30,009 nucleotides of DNA from positions 1 to 30,009 of the forward strand of contig JAEERN010000167.1 in NCBI GenBank assembly GCA_016285815.1, written 5' to 3'. The translations under genes and the position numbers were made by a program. Below, in pieces: positions 6,208 through 15,346 of this stretch (position 1 is its first letter; the number at the start of each line of letters is the position of its first letter). The DNA is from Clostridiales bacterium. Lineage in GTDB: Bacteria > Bacillota > Clostridia > Oscillospirales > QAMX01. Under the pieces are notes generated by a model that worked only from the letters and a program-made list of their open reading frames with translations, searched no databases and was not told the origin of the DNA.

Positions 6208-7428
6208 ATGAAGAGAACGAAACTGTTTCGGGCGCTCTGCCTGACGATGGCGGCGCTGGCTCTGTGCGCCGTCTGCGCCTGCGGGACCACGGAACCGGAG
6301 GAGTCGACGCCGGAGGCCGCCGGGACCACCGCCGCGACGCTCCCGGCCACCACGGCGACCCCGGAGACCTCCACGACGCCGGTCCCGACCAGCGCCACCA
6401 CGACGACGCCGCCCAGGCTCGTCACCACCACGGAGCCGCCCGAGACCTCTGCGCCGGAGACTACGCACCCGAAGTACTGCAACGATCCGCTGACCTATAA
6501 CTTCCTGACGGGCGAGCTGCTGACCGAGAACGAGGACGGCGCGGGCCGTCCGACGGTGGTGGTCATCAACAACCTGCGCGTCGCGGCCCAGTACCAGTCC
6601 GGCCTGTCCCAGGCGGACCTGGTCTACGAGGTGGAGACCGAGGGCGGTATCACCCGTCTGCTGGCCGTGTTCCTGGATCCGTCCAAGACGGGAACGCTGG
6701 GCTCGATCCGCTCGGCCCGGCCCGTCATGATCGCTATCACGCTGGGCTTCGACGGGTATTTCGTCCACGCGGGCGGCTCGTCCCAGGCCTACAAGCAGCT
6801 GTCCAAGTTCAGCGTGCCCGATATCGACGGGGCCAAAGCCTACGCCGGGTATTTCTACTACGACCAGTCCATCGTCCGCGCCACCAGTCTGGAGCACGGG
6901 TATTTCACCTCCGGCTCGCGGGTGGCCAAGGCCGTGGCCAGCTATGACGACAGCGCCAAGCGGACGGCCATCAAATACGGCTATAACGAGTTCCTGCGCT
7001 TTTACGGCGAGCCCACCGACCTGGGCGGCGAGCCGGCGACACGCGTCACGACGAAGTACGGCGGCTATACCCCCTCGTTCGTCTACAGCGAGAGCACGGG
7101 GCTGTATTACCGCTATCAGTACGGCGCGCCTCATCTGGACTTTCAGACGGGCACGCAGCTGGCCTTTACCAACGTGCTGGTCCTGAGCGTGACGTCTCAC
7201 GTCATCGAGGGGGACTCGGCCGGCCGCCGCGCCTTTGACGACGTCGGCTCCGGAACGGGGATCCTGGCCTCCCGCGGGACGGCCATCCCGGTCCGCTGGG
7301 AAAAGGAGAACTACAAGGCTCCGCTGAAGCTCTACACCGAGTCGGGCGAACCGCTGACGGCCAACGTGGGCAAGACCTTCGTCTCTTACGTCAACGGCGA
7401 GAGCAACATCGTCTACGGCTCGAACTGA
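6208..7428 (+). CDS. DUF3048 lipoprotein (YerB-like), first copy
   Basis: The 406-residue product begins with a basic and hydrophobic signal sequence ending in a lipobox-like V-C-A-C, with Cys25 as the probable lipid site; cysteine at the -2 position is unusual. A Thr/Pro/Ala-rich linker follows to about residue 88. The rest is the DUF3048 region, with typical stretches R-P-T-V-V-V-I-N-N (110s), Y-E-V-E-T-E-G-G-I-T-R and G-S-I-R-S-A-R-P. The family (YerB in Bacillus) is secreted or membrane-anchored, and its function is not established. The next gene, ten bases on, is a paralogue. Start chosen for the ribosome site AGAAAGGA and the signal peptide. Confidence 0.85.
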   Translation: MKRTKLFRALCLTMAALALCAVCACGTTEPEESTPEAAGTTAATLPATTATPETSTTPVPTSATTTTPPRLVTTTEPPETSAPETTHPKYCNDPLTYNFLTGELLTENEDGAGRPTVVVINNLRVAAQYQSGLSQADLVYEVETEGGITRLLAVFLDPSKTGTLGSIRSARPVMIAITLGFDGYFVHAGGSSQAYKQLSKFSVPDIDGAKAYAGYFYYDQSIVRATSLEHGYFTSGSRVAKAVASYDDSAKRTAIKYGYNEFLRFYGEPTDLGGEPATRVTTKYGGYTPSFVYSESTGLYYRYQYGAPHLDFQTGTQLAFTNVLVLSVTSHVIEGDSAGRRAFDDVGSGTGILASRGTAIPVRWEKENYKAPLKLYTESGEPLTANVGKTFVSYVNGESNIVYGSN

Positions 7429-7438
7429 AAAGGACGAC

Positions 7439-8644
7439 ATGAACCACAGACGCTTATCCATCCTGCTGGCTGCGCTGGCGCTGATCGCGCTGGCTTTGTC
7501 GGCCTGCGCCGGACCGGAGACGCCGGGCACGTCGGCCACGCAGACGGGCCGGTCCACCACGGCGCCGACGCCGGGGACCTCGGACACCGCGCCGGTGCCG
7601 GGCACGTCGGCCACGCCGGATCCGGCGACGACCTGGTCGCTGCGGCGGGGCGTCGACTTTTCCGAGGGAGAGGAGTTCCCCCTTCCGGTCCCGGAGGGCC
7701 CCTTCGCCGCGGCGGAAAAATACTATAACTACCTGACAGGCGAGGAGACCGGCGAGAGCGAGACCCTCGGCATCCGCCGCCCCACGGCCGTTGCCTTTTA
7801 CAACAGCTATGAGGCCAGCAAGTTCCAGTGCGGCACCTCGGACGCGGACGTGATCTGGGAGATCCAGTCCGACTCGGGCGTCACCAGCCTCATCGGCCTG
7901 TATTACAACCCCGTCTCCATCGCCAAAATGGGACCGGTGCGCAGCGTGCTGCCGTCCTTCGTCTACACGGCGGAGGGATACGACGCCTATATCCTCCACT
8001 ACGGCACCTTCGCCGGGGCGGCCGCCGTTCTGACCGAGCAGCAGAGTGACCACATCGACTCTTCCGCCGAGGACGGGACCGAGTGCTTTTACGTCGACAG
8101 CGCCATCTCCTACGCCTCGCAGTACTATTACAGCGTGTTCACCACCAGCGGCCGCATCGCCAAGAGCCTGCTGGTGCTGAACGGCAGGAACGCCCACAGC
8201 ATCCTGGACGAGCGCTACCGTTCCCCCATGGTCTTCGCCGACGAGGCGTACACGCCGGACGGGAACCGGGCCGACCGGATCCACCTGACCTACGGCGGCT
8301 TCCAGCCGTACTTCCTGTACAAGAGCGCCACCGGGCTCTACGAGCGGTACCAGCACGGCGCGCCGCACCGGGATCTGAACAACGGCGAGACGCTGGCCTT
8401 TGCAAACGTGGTGGTGCTGTACGCCTCGTCCTCCTATTCCGGCGGTGCGACCAACGTCGAGCTGGTCGGCTCCGGCTCGGGGATCTTCGCCACCGGCGGC
8501 CGCTATATCAACATCCTGTGGTCCAAGCCCTCGGCGGAGTCGCCCATGACCTTCACCGACGGGGCGGGGGCGCCGGTCGTCTTCAACCGGGGCAAGACCT
8601 TCATCTCGGTGGTCACCGGCACCTATTCCCTGTCCATCACCTGA
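7439..8644 (+). CDS. DUF3048 lipoprotein (YerB-like), second copy
   Basis: The 401-residue paralogue of the preceding gene has a cleaner lipoprotein signal: M-N-H-R-R, a hydrophobic core and the lipobox L-S-A-C with Cys23. Its linker contains three degenerate P-G-T-S-x-T units, encoded partly by a 20-base direct repeat (7522-7541 and 7597-7616). The DUF3048 part shares the [17 protein letters not shown] and Y-G-G-F-Q-P-Y-F pattern with copy one but has diverged a great deal. The two proteins probably share location on the outer face of the membrane. Function unknown; both precede prfA in one operon. Confidence 0.85.
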   Translation: MNHRRLSILLAALALIALALSACAGPETPGTSATQTGRSTTAPTPGTSDTAPVPGTSATPDPATTWSLRRGVDFSEGEEFPLPVPEGPFAAAEKYYNYLTGEETGESETLGIRRPTAVAFYNSYEASKFQCGTSDADVIWEIQSDSGVTSLIGLYYNPVSIAKMGPVRSVLPSFVYTAEGYDAYILHYGTFAGAAAVLTEQQSDHIDSSAEDGTECFYVDSAISYASQYYYSVFTTSGRIAKSLLVLNGRNAHSILDERYRSPMVFADEAYTPDGNRADRIHLTYGGFQPYFLYKSATGLYERYQHGAPHRDLNNGETLAFANVVVLYASSSYSGGATNVELVGSGSGIFATGGRYINILWSKPSAESPMTFTDGAGAPVVFNRGKTFISVVTGTYSLSIT

Positions 8645-8669
8645 AACGAAAGGAACGACGTCTGTCGAC

Positions 8670-9758
8670 ATGTTTGAAAAACTTGCGCTGCTGTCTGAAA
8701 AATACGAAGAGCTCTCCGCTCGGCTGGCGGATCCCGCCGTCTACGGCGATCCGAAGCTTCTGGCGTCTCTCCAGAAGGAGCAGAAGGAGCTGGAGGACGT
8801 GGTCGGCCTCTACCGAAGCTATCTCGCCGCCGAGGCGGGCGAGCGCGAGGCGGAGGCGCTGGCCGCGGAGGAGGATCCCGAGCTTCGCGAGATGGCCAGA
8901 GAGGAACAGCGGCTCTGCCGCCAGCGGATGGACGAGCTGACCGGACGGCTCAAGCTGGCGCTGCTGCCCAAAGACCCCAACGACGAGAGGAACATCGTCG
9001 TGGAGATCCGCGGCGGCGCGGGCGGCGAAGAGGCGGCTCTGTTCGCCGGGGTCCTGTACCGCATGTACGGGATGTACGCCGACCGGCGCCGCTGGAAGCT
9101 CGAGCCGGTCAGCGCCAACGAGACCGAGCTGGGCGGCTATAAGGAGATCACATTCTCCGTGGAGGGCGCGGGCGCCTATTCCCGGCTGAAATACGAAAGC
9201 GGCGTCCACCGCGTGCAGCGCGTGCCCGAGACCGAGTCCCAGGGACGCATCCATACGTCCACCGTGACGGTGGCCGTGCTGCCGGAAGCGGAGGACGTGG
9301 AGGTCGAGATCGACCCGACCGAGCTTCAGATCGACACCTTCCGCTCCGGCGGGGCGGGGGGACAGCACGTCAACAAGACCGAGTCTGCCATCCGCATCAC
9401 GCACCTGCCCACGGGGCTGGTGGTAGAGTGTCAGGACGAGCGCAGCCAGTACAAGAACAAGGACCGGGCCATGAAGATCCTGCGCAGCAAGCTGCTGGAA
9501 AAGCGCCGCGGCGAGCAGAACGCGGAGATCGCCGCCGAGCGGCGGAGCCAGGTGGGAACGGGGGACCGCAGCGAGCGGATCCGCACGTACAACTATCCCC
9601 AGAGCCGCGTCACCGATCACCGGATCGGCCTGACGCTGTACAAGCTGGACGCCTTTCTCAACGGCGACATGGACGAGGTGATCGACGCGCTGATGACCGC
9701 CGACCAGGCGGAGCGCCTGCGCGCCTCGGAAGCGGACGGGACGGTGGGAAAGCCGTGA
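8670..9758 (+). CDS. prfA: Peptide chain release factor 1
   Basis: RF1 reads UAA and UAG stop codons on the ribosome and triggers release of the finished protein. The 362-residue protein has the universal G-G-Q motif (230-232, in [11 protein letters not shown]), whose glutamine is the target of PrmC methylation. It also has the RF1-type codon-recognition tripeptide P-x-T (P186-E-T188) in the [11 protein letters not shown] segment, which tells it from RF2. Length is typical. Many Firmicutes place prmC beside prfA, but none is seen here. The stop codon overlaps the GTG of the next gene, so the two are coupled. Confidence 0.97.
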   Translation: MFEKLALLSEKYEELSARLADPAVYGDPKLLASLQKEQKELEDVVGLYRSYLAAEAGEREAEALAAEEDPELREMAREEQRLCRQRMDELTGRLKLALLPKDPNDERNIVVEIRGGAGGEEAALFAGVLYRMYGMYADRRRWKLEPVSANETELGGYKEITFSVEGAGAYSRLKYESGVHRVQRVPETESQGRIHTSTVTVAVLPEAEDVEVEIDPTELQIDTFRSGGAGGQHVNKTESAIRITHLPTGLVVECQDERSQYKNKDRAMKILRSKLLEKRRGEQNAEIAAERRSQVGTGDRSERIRTYNYPQSRVTDHRIGLTLYKLDAFLNGDMDEVIDALMTADQAERLRASEADGTVGKP

Positions 9759-10798
9759 AGACGCTGCTGCTTTCCGCCGCCGAGATCGGCGCCGCGGCGG
9801 AGATCCTCCGCCGGGGCGGCATCGTGGGGATGCCCACCGAGACGGTCTACGGGCTGGGCGCCAGCGCCTGGGACGAGGCCGCCGTGGCTCGGATCTTCGA
9901 GGCCAAGGGCCGTCCCCAGGACAATCCGCTCATCGTCCACATCGCCGGGCTTTCGGCGCTGGACGAGCTGGCCGCCGAGGTGCCGGACACCGCGAGAGAG
10001 CTGGCCCGGCGCTTCTGGCCGGGGCCCTTCACTATGGTCTTCCCCAAAAAGCCGTCGGTCCCGGACCGGGTCACCGCCGGCATGGACACGGTGGCCGTCC
10101 GGTTCACCGCGCACCCCCTGGCGCAGGAGCTGATCCGCCGCGCCGGCGTGCCCATCGCCGCGCCGTCGGCCAACGTCTCAGGGTATCCGTCGCCCACCTG
10201 TGCGGCCCACGTGCTGCGCGACCTGGGCGGCAGGATCGACGCCGTGATCGACGGCGGGCCGTGCGCCTGCGGCGTCGAGTCCACGGTGGTCTCCGTGGTG
10301 GGCCCGCCGCGGTTGCTGCGGCCCGGCAGCGTGACGCTGGAACAGCTTCGGACCGTCGTGCCGGACATCGCGGTGGACAAGGCCCTGCGGGGCGAGGTGG
10401 GCCCGGACGAAAAGGTCTCGGCTCCCGGCATGAAATACCGGCATTACGCGCCGAAGGCACCGGTGATCGCCGTGGGCGGCGACCGGGACGGCTCGGCGCT
10501 CTATATCCGGTCCCGCATGGGGGGGAGAGATCTGTGCCTCTGCTATGAAGAGTGCGCCGGGATCTTCGCCGGGCGCCGGGCGCTGGTCTACGGCTCGCTG
10601 GCCGACCGGGCGTCGCTGGCCCGGGGGATCTTCGCGGCCCTTCGGGACGCGGACCGGCAGGAGCCGGAGACGATCTACGTACAGTGCCCGGACGAGGCGG
10701 GCGTCGGTCTGGCCGTTTCCAACCGCATCCGGAAAGCGGCGGGGTTCCGCGAGATCGTCGCGGACCGGAGCGGCCGGGACACGAAAGAGAAAGGTTGA
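9755..10798 (+). CDS. ywlC: L-threonylcarbamoyladenylate synthase (Sua5/YwlC type)
   Basis: This enzyme makes threonylcarbamoyl-AMP from threonine, bicarbonate and ATP, the first step of the t6A modification at position 37 of ANN-decoding tRNAs. The 347-residue length shows the long Sua5/YwlC form: a YrdC domain (about 1-190) plus a C-terminal Sua5 domain. Motifs P-T-E-T-V-Y-G-L-G (27-35) and K-G-R-P-Q-D-N-P-L (51-59) mark the nucleotide site, and P-S-A-N-x-S-G is present. The start is GTG at 9755, overlapping the prfA stop; the frame is open further upstream but only inside prfA. The Sua5-YrdC-YwlC gene lies next to prfA in many Firmicutes, which supports the call. Confidence 0.95.
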   Translation: MKTLLLSAAEIGAAAEILRRGGIVGMPTETVYGLGASAWDEAAVARIFEAKGRPQDNPLIVHIAGLSALDELAAEVPDTARELARRFWPGPFTMVFPKKPSVPDRVTAGMDTVAVRFTAHPLAQELIRRAGVPIAAPSANVSGYPSPTCAAHVLRDLGGRIDAVIDGGPCACGVESTVVSVVGPPRLLRPGSVTLEQLRTVVPDIAVDKALRGEVGPDEKVSAPGMKYRHYAPKAPVIAVGGDRDGSALYIRSRMGGRDLCLCYEECAGIFAGRRALVYGSLADRASLARGIFAALRDADRQEPETIYVQCPDEAGVGLAVSNRIRKAAGFREIVADRSGRDTKEKG

Positions 10799-10802
10799 GG
10801 GT

Positions 10803-11420
10803 ATGGTCATCGGCATCACGGGGGGCAGCGGCGTCGGCACGACGACGGCGGGCCGGATCCTCGCCCGGGAGGGCTGGGACTTCGTCGACTGCGACGAGGT
10901 CTATCACCGCCTTTTGCGGACGGATCCCGCGCTGAGGCGGTCGCTGACGGACCGCTTCGGCGAAGAGATCCTGACGCCGGAGGGCATCGTGGACCGGCGG
11001 GCGCTGGGCCGGATCGTCTTTTCGTCGCCCTCGGCGCTGGCGGATCTAAACCGGATCACCCACGCGCGCATCCTGGAAGAGGTCCTGGTCCTGATCTCTG
11101 GCTCGGAGAAGGAGGATCTGGCCATCGAGGCGGTGGAGCTGATCGAAAGCGGCATCAACGCCCTGTGCACGGCGGTGATCGGCATCTTGTCCGAGAGAGA
11201 GCTGCGCGTCTATCGCATCATGATCCGGGACGCCATCTCCAAGGCGGACGCGCAGCGGCGCATCGACGCCCAGCGCAGCGACGCGTATTACCGCGAGCAC
11301 TGCGACATCTGCATCGAAAACAACGGCACGCAGGAACAGCTGAAGACCGCTGTGCTGGCCGCCGTTGACGAGATCAGGCGCGCGCGACTCAGCGCGCCGG
11401 AAGGGAGCGGAAACAATTGA
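10803..11420 (+). CDS. coaE: Dephospho-CoA kinase family protein with altered P-loop
   Basis: CoaE performs the last step of coenzyme A synthesis, ATP-dependent phosphorylation of dephospho-CoA. The 205-residue product has the family length and layout: an N-terminal P-loop, D-C-D-E (29-32) in place of the usual D-A-D, a lid with R-R-I-D-A-Q, and the closing I-E-N-N-G segment. The P-loop reads G7-G-S-G-V-G-T13-T-T, so the lysine that binds ATP phosphates in normal CoaE (G-S-G-K-S/T) is replaced by threonine (codon ACG). The frame is otherwise intact and the gene sits four bases after ywlC with a normal ATG, so it does not look like a decaying pseudogene. It may use a variant nucleotide site or have another role. 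Confidence 0.8.
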   Translation: MVIGITGGSGVGTTTAGRILAREGWDFVDCDEVYHRLLRTDPALRRSLTDRFGEEILTPEGIVDRRALGRIVFSSPSALADLNRITHARILEEVLVLISGSEKEDLAIEAVELIESGINALCTAVIGILSERELRVYRIMIRDAISKADAQRRIDAQRSDAYYREHCDICIENNGTQEQLKTAVLAAVDEIRRARLSAPEGSGNN

Positions 11421-12802
11421 GCGAAGACATCAGAGACGAGCTGCTGAACGAGCGGAAAAACGGCTATGACCGGGTCTCGAAGGAGGACGTGATCGCCGCG
11501 GAGGAGTTCTGCGCCGGGTACAAGGACTTTCTGGACCGGGCCAAGACCGAGCGCGAGGCCGCCGGAGCCGCGGAGGCCATCCTCGAGGCCGCCGGCTTCG
11601 TCCGCTACGAGCGCGGCATGACGCCGGCCCCCGGGGCCCGGGTCTATGCCGTGAACCGCGATAAGGCGGTGATCGCCGCGGTCATCGGCCGCGAGGGGCT
11701 GGAGACGGGCGCCAACATCACGGCGGCCCACATCGATTCGCCCCGCATCGACCTCAAGCCGGTGCCTCTCTATGAGGACAGCGACATGGCGTTCTTCAAG
11801 ACGCACTACTACGGCGGGATCAAAAAGTACCAGTGGGTGACCATCCCGCTGGAGCTTCACGGCGTCATGGTGCGGGCCGACGGGACCCGCGCGGACGTGA
11901 GCGTGGGCGGGGAGGAGGACGATCCGGTCTTCGTCATCACCGACCTTCTGCCGCATCTGGCCCGGGAACAGGTCCAGAAGCCGGCGGGGACCGTCTTCAC
12001 TGGCGAGAACCTGAACGTGGTCGTGGGCGGCGCGCCCTATGACGACGACGGGAAGGACCGCTTCCGTCTGGCGGTCATGAGCCTGCTGCACGAGAGTTAC
12101 GGCGTGACGGAAAAGGACTTCCTCACCTCCGAGCTGTGCTTCGTTCCGGCAGGAAAGGCCCGGGACGTGGGCTTCGACCGCAGCTTCATCGGCGCCTACG
12201 GGCAGGACGACAGGGTCTGCGCCTATCCGACGCTGAAGGCCCTGACCGATCTGGACGGGATCCCCGAGCGCACCGCCGTCTGCATCCTGGCGGACAAGGA
12301 GGAGATCGGCTCGGAGGGCGTCAGCGGCATGCAGTCCGAATGGTACGACACCTTCCTGGCGGATCTCTGCGCCGGGGCGGGAACGGAGTACCGCGTGTTC
12401 TGCGAGAACTCCGTCTGCCTGTCGGCGGACGTTGGCGCCGCGTACGATCCCAACTTCCCCGAGGCGTACGACAAGCGCAATTCGCCCTTCGTCAACGGCG
12501 GCGTGCAGGTGATGAAATACACCGGCGCCGGCGGCAAATCCTCGGCCAGCGACGCGGGCGCCGAGACCGTGGCCCGTCTGCGCGGCGTCTTCGACCGCGA
12601 CGGGGTCCTCTGGCAGTCCGGCGAGCTGGGCAAGGTGGACTACGGCGGCGGCGGGACCGTCGCCAAGTATCTGGCCAAGCGCAACATCGAGACCGTCGAC
12701 ATCGGCGTCCCGGTGCTGAGCATGCACGCCCCCTTCGAGCTGACCGCCAAGCTGGACGTTCTGATGATGTACCGCGCGGCGGAGTCGTTCTTCACCCTCT
12801 GA
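11417..12802 (+). CDS. M18 family aminopeptidase
   Basis: The 461-residue protein is a zinc-dependent M18 aminopeptidase that removes N-terminal residues, often acidic or neutral ones, from cytoplasmic peptides. Metal and catalytic residues are visible: H105-x-D107 in A-H-I-D-S-P-R, the catalytic pair in D-K-E-E-I-G-S-E (Glu295/Glu296), and a C-terminal M-H-A-P-F-E segment that supplies the last ligand. Length fits the 'M18 family aminopeptidase 1' group of Clostridia. The start is a TTG at 11417 that overlaps the coaE stop in a TTGA, with a GGGAG site upstream; an internal start would cut conserved sequence. It ends the eight-gene run begun by galK. Confidence 0.93.
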   Translation: MSEDIRDELLNERKNGYDRVSKEDVIAAEEFCAGYKDFLDRAKTEREAAGAAEAILEAAGFVRYERGMTPAPGARVYAVNRDKAVIAAVIGREGLETGANITAAHIDSPRIDLKPVPLYEDSDMAFFKTHYYGGIKKYQWVTIPLELHGVMVRADGTRADVSVGGEEDDPVFVITDLLPHLAREQVQKPAGTVFTGENLNVVVGGAPYDDDGKDRFRLAVMSLLHESYGVTEKDFLTSELCFVPAGKARDVGFDRSFIGAYGQDDRVCAYPTLKALTDLDGIPERTAVCILADKEEIGSEGVSGMQSEWYDTFLADLCAGAGTEYRVFCENSVCLSADVGAAYDPNFPEAYDKRNSPFVNGGVQVMKYTGAGGKSSASDAGAETVARLRGVFDRDGVLWQSGELGKVDYGGGGTVAKYLAKRNIETVDIGVPVLSMHAPFELTAKLDVLMMYRAAESFFTL

Positions 12803-12853
12803 TTATAATTATTTTAAATAGTTATAAAATTTCAACAAAGGAGATCATGTCCC
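12803..12853 (+). promoter_or_regulatory. AT-rich leader and probable promoter of fba
   Basis: This 51-base gap is strikingly AT-rich against its surroundings and contains TATAAT- and TATAAA-like boxes (about 12806-12830). No convincing -35 box at correct spacing could be fixed; TTCACC in the end of the M18 gene is a candidate. It ends in AAAGGAGA (12837-12844), the fba ribosome site. A spurious out-of-frame ATG at 12847 lies between that site and the true ATG. Confidence 0.5.
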
Positions 12854-13822
12854 ATGCCACTCGTAACTTCCACCGAAATGTTCAAGAAAGCTTATGACGG
12901 CGGCTATGCCATCGGCGCTTTCAACGTCAACAACATGGAGATCGTTCAGGGCATCACCGAGGCCTGCGCCGAGGTCAATTCCCCGGTCATCCTGCAGGTT
13001 TCCAAGGGCGCCCGCGCCTATGCCAACCACACCTATCTGGTGAAGCTGGTCGAAGCGGCCGTCATCGAGAACCCCAACATCCCCATCGTGCTGCATCTGG
13101 ACCACGGCCCGGACTTTGAGACCTGCAAGAGCTGCATCGACGGCGGCTTCACCTCCGTCATGATCGACGCTTCCGGCGAGTCCTTCGAGGAGAACGTCCG
13201 CGTCACCCGCCAGGTCGTCGAATACGCCCACGCCCACGGCGTCGTGGTCGAGGCCGAGCTCGGCACGCTGGCCGGCGTCGAGGACGACGTGAAGGTCAAG
13301 GCCGAGGATTCCTCCTACACCCGTCCCGAGGACGTTCAGGAGTTCGTCGAGCGCACCGGCTGCGACTCGCTGGCCATCGCCATCGGCACCTCTCACGGCG
13401 CCTACAAGTTCACGCCCGCCCAGTGCACCCGCAACGAAAAGGGCATCCTCGTTCCGCCTCCGCTGCGGTTCGACATCCTGGAAGAGGTCTCCAGACGGCT
13501 TCCGGGCTTCCCCATCGTGCTGCACGGCTCTTCCTCCGTCCCGCAGGACTATGTGAAGATGATCAACGAAAACGGCGGCAAGATGCCCGACGCCGTCGGC
13601 ATCCCCGAGGAGCAGCTGCGCAAGGCGGCCTCCATGTCCGTCTGCAAGATCAACATCGACTCCGACCTGCGTCTGGCCATGACCGGCACCATCCGCAAGT
13701 ACTTCTCCGAGCATCCGGATCACTTCGATCCGCGTCAGTACCTGAAGCCCGCCCGTTCCAACATCAAGGAACTGGTCAAGCACAAGCTCATCGACGTGCT
13801 GGGCTCCAACGACAAGATCTGA
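12854..13822 (+). CDS. fba: Class II fructose-1,6-bisphosphate aldolase
   Basis: Fba reversibly splits fructose-1,6-bisphosphate into dihydroxyacetone phosphate and glyceraldehyde-3-phosphate in glycolysis. The 322-residue TIM-barrel protein shows the class II zinc site: D83-H84 in L-H-L-D-H-G (catalytic aspartate and zinc ligand), H181 in G-T-S-H-G-A-Y-K and H224 in V-L-H-G-S-S. The G-A-F-N-V-N-N segment near residue 21 is also typical. Codon use is strongly biased, as expected for a highly expressed gene. It has its own AT-rich leader and a strong terminator, so it is probably transcribed alone. Confidence 0.97.
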   Translation: MPLVTSTEMFKKAYDGGYAIGAFNVNNMEIVQGITEACAEVNSPVILQVSKGARAYANHTYLVKLVEAAVIENPNIPIVLHLDHGPDFETCKSCIDGGFTSVMIDASGESFEENVRVTRQVVEYAHAHGVVVEAELGTLAGVEDDVKVKAEDSSYTRPEDVQEFVERTGCDSLAIAIGTSHGAYKFTPAQCTRNEKGILVPPPLRFDILEEVSRRLPGFPIVLHGSSSVPQDYVKMINENGGKMPDAVGIPEEQLRKAASMSVCKINIDSDLRLAMTGTIRKYFSEHPDHFDPRQYLKPARSNIKELVKHKLIDVLGSNDKI

Positions 13823-13836
13823 GACGAACGCAAGAT

Positions 13837-13883
13837 TTCCGGGGCCGCGGCAGGCATCTGTCCGCGGCCCCGGAAGCAATTTT
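13837..13883 (+). terminator. Intrinsic terminator of fba
   Basis: TTCCGGGGCCGCGG (13837-13850) and CCGCGGCCCCGGAA (13862-13875) form a perfect 14-bp stem with an 11-base loop. The T-tract that follows is short (GCAATTTT), so read-through into the next gene is possible. Confidence 0.8.
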
Positions 13884-13931
13884 CCGCGCGGGGGCGCATA
13901 TCCTGACAGAAAGGAAGGTCTTCAAGGGAGG

Positions 13932-14441
13932 GTGCTGAAGCAAAAAATGAAGGATCTGCTGGTCAAGCTCGTCAAAAACCGCGTGAACGTGGACAAGGCG
14001 CTGGCGCTGATCGACAGCCGGGCGCTGGAGAACGGACGGCTGCTGGTGACGCCGGCGCTGGCCGCCGAGATCTGCGCGGTGGCGTCGGACGGTCAGATCA
14101 AGGTCCGGAACGGGACCATGACCCCGGACGGGCGCATGCAGCTGGACGTCGCCATGGCGGGGATGGAGCTTCGCTATACGCTGAAGGTGCTGTCCGCCGC
14201 CGCCGCGGGCGGGACGCTGTCGTTCAAGGCGGAATATGCGGAGCAGCGGCTGTCCGGCGGTCTGGGCGGCGCGCTGCTGGGTCTGTCCGGCCGGACGGCG
14301 CTGTCCGTGGCGCTGGGCAAGGTCGACGGCCTTCGGGTCACGCAGAGCTCCGTCGAGGGGAAAAGGAGCGGCCTTCCGGCGGGGCTGTCCGCCCGGTATC
14401 TCAAGACCCTGCCCGAGGGGCTTTTGTTCCTCGTGGACTGA
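13932..14441 (+). CDS. Hypothetical protein, about 169 residues
   Basis: I do not recognise this protein. It is rich in Ala, Gly and Leu, has no signal peptide or clear membrane segment, and ends cleanly in L-L-F-L-V-D. The middle (G-R-M-Q-L-D-V-A-M-A-G-M-E-L-R-Y) and the later L-S-F-K-A-E-Y-A segment alternate as beta strands, followed by a glycine-rich helix, faintly like lipid-binding DUF2993/LmeA-type proteins; this is only an impression. The start is uncertain: GTG at 13932 overlaps a GGGAGGG, with AAGGAAGG 13 bases upstream, whereas ATG at 13947 lies 14 bases after GGGAGGG. No promoter was found between the fba terminator and the gene. Codon use is like its neighbours, which supports a real gene. 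Confidence 0.6.
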   Translation: MLKQKMKDLLVKLVKNRVNVDKALALIDSRALENGRLLVTPALAAEICAVASDGQIKVRNGTMTPDGRMQLDVAMAGMELRYTLKVLSAAAAGGTLSFKAEYAEQRLSGGLGGALLGLSGRTALSVALGKVDGLRVTQSSVEGKRSGLPAGLSARYLKTLPEGLLFLVD

Positions 14442-14448
14442 CGGGGGC

Positions 14449-14477
14449 TTGTCAAATCGGCCGATCCGTGTTACAAT
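14449..14477 (+). promoter_or_regulatory. SigA-type promoter of the isomerase-sulfatase operon
   Basis: TTGTCA (14449-14454), 17 bases and TACAAT (14472-14477) lie 32 bases before the ATG at 14510, which has a strong GGAGGAGA ribosome site. No operator-like repeat was clear. Confidence 0.75.
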
Positions 14478-14509
14478 AGACGCAAATCGAACGATTCGGA
14501 GGAGAACCT

Positions 14510-15346
14510 ATGCTGAACGTCGGTCTGGTGACGCGAAGCCTCGGCGGCCTCTCTGCGGCGCAGTGCGCCGAGACCATGGCGCGCCTCGGCTTTTTCCAGA
14601 CAGAGCTCTGTCTGACTTTTGCAGACAAGAACGTCTGGTCCTACAACGGGGTGACGGATCTGTCCGGCGTCGACGACGGGTTCGCCCTCCGGACGGTGGA
14701 CGAGTTCCGCCGCCGCGGGATCGAGGTGGTCTCGTGGGGAGCCTTCACCAATCCCGCCGAGCCGGACCCGGAGAAGTTCCGGGCCGTCGAGGCCTGCTGG
14801 ACGCGCTTCTGCGAGCTGGCCGAGATCACGGGCGTCCGGTACGTCGCCACCGAGACCGGCTTCCAGCCGGGCCGGCGCGGGATCTGTGCCGACACCTATG
14901 AGGCGGACTTCCTCCGCTTTGCCGACCAGATGCGGACGCTCTGCCGCATCGCCGCGGCGCACAGCGTCGAGGTCGCCTTCGAGCCCTGTATGCTGGACCT
15001 GACGCCCAGCGCCAAGCGCACGGCGGACTTCGCCGGGCTGGTGGGCGAGCCGAACCTGAAGATCCTGCTGGATCCGGCCAATCTGATCCACAACTCCGGC
15101 GAAGAGGAGATGTTCGCTTCTCTGGCCCCGCGTCTGGCCTACGTGCACGGCAAGGACCGGAAGCTGACCGACACCTACGGCCGGAATCTGGGCGAAGGGG
15201 AGATCGACTGGACCGCCTTTTTCCGCGCCTATGAGAAATATGCGCCCGGCGCGCCGTTCCTGCTGGAATACGTCAACGCGGACAACTGCTGCGAGGTGCG
15301 GGACCGGGCGCTGGGATTCTACCGGAACGCCGTGGAGGAACGATGA
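14510..15346 (+). CDS. TIM-barrel sugar phosphate isomerase/epimerase
   Basis: The 278-residue protein belongs to the xylose-isomerase-like TIM-barrel (AP endonuclease 2) group. The four expected metal ligands at strand ends are visible: Glu158 in V-A-F-E-P, Asp188 in L-L-D-P-A-N-L, His213 in Y-V-H-G-K-D and Glu253 in L-L-E-Y-V. Members isomerise or epimerise sugars and related polyols; some act on inositol derivatives. The substrate is not readable. It is the first gene of an operon whose next gene, a sulfatase-like hydrolase, starts inside its stop codon (ATGA), so a shared pathway on a sulfated or phosphorylated sugar is likely. No signal peptide; cytoplasmic. Confidence 0.85.
   Translation: MLNVGLVTRSLGGLSAAQCAETMARLGFFQTELCLTFADKNVWSYNGVTDLSGVDDGFALRTVDEFRRRGIEVVSWGAFTNPAEPDPEKFRAVEACWTRFCELAEITGVRYVATETGFQPGRRGICADTYEADFLRFADQMRTLCRIAAAHSVEVAFEPCMLDLTPSAKRTADFAGLVGEPNLKILLDPANLIHNSGEEEMFASLAPRLAYVHGKDRKLTDTYGRNLGEGEIDWTAFFRAYEKYAPGAPFLLEYVNADNCCEVRDRALGFYRNAVEER

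Noticed and set aside
5998..7614. 538-codon minus-strand open frame opposite DUF4364 and DUF3048 genes
   Set aside because: Arg/Gly-rich low-complexity translation typical of an antisense shadow; the plus-strand lipoproteins have proper signal peptides and family motifs.
7522..7616. Possible CRISPR-like or mobile repeat (20-base direct repeat)
   Set aside because: Only two exact copies, inside a coding frame and in phase with a P-G-T-S-x-T protein repeat, so it is a linker repeat.
10803..11420. coaE as a pseudogene
   Set aside because: The frame is full length with intact start, stop, lid and C-terminal motifs; only the P-loop lysine is changed.
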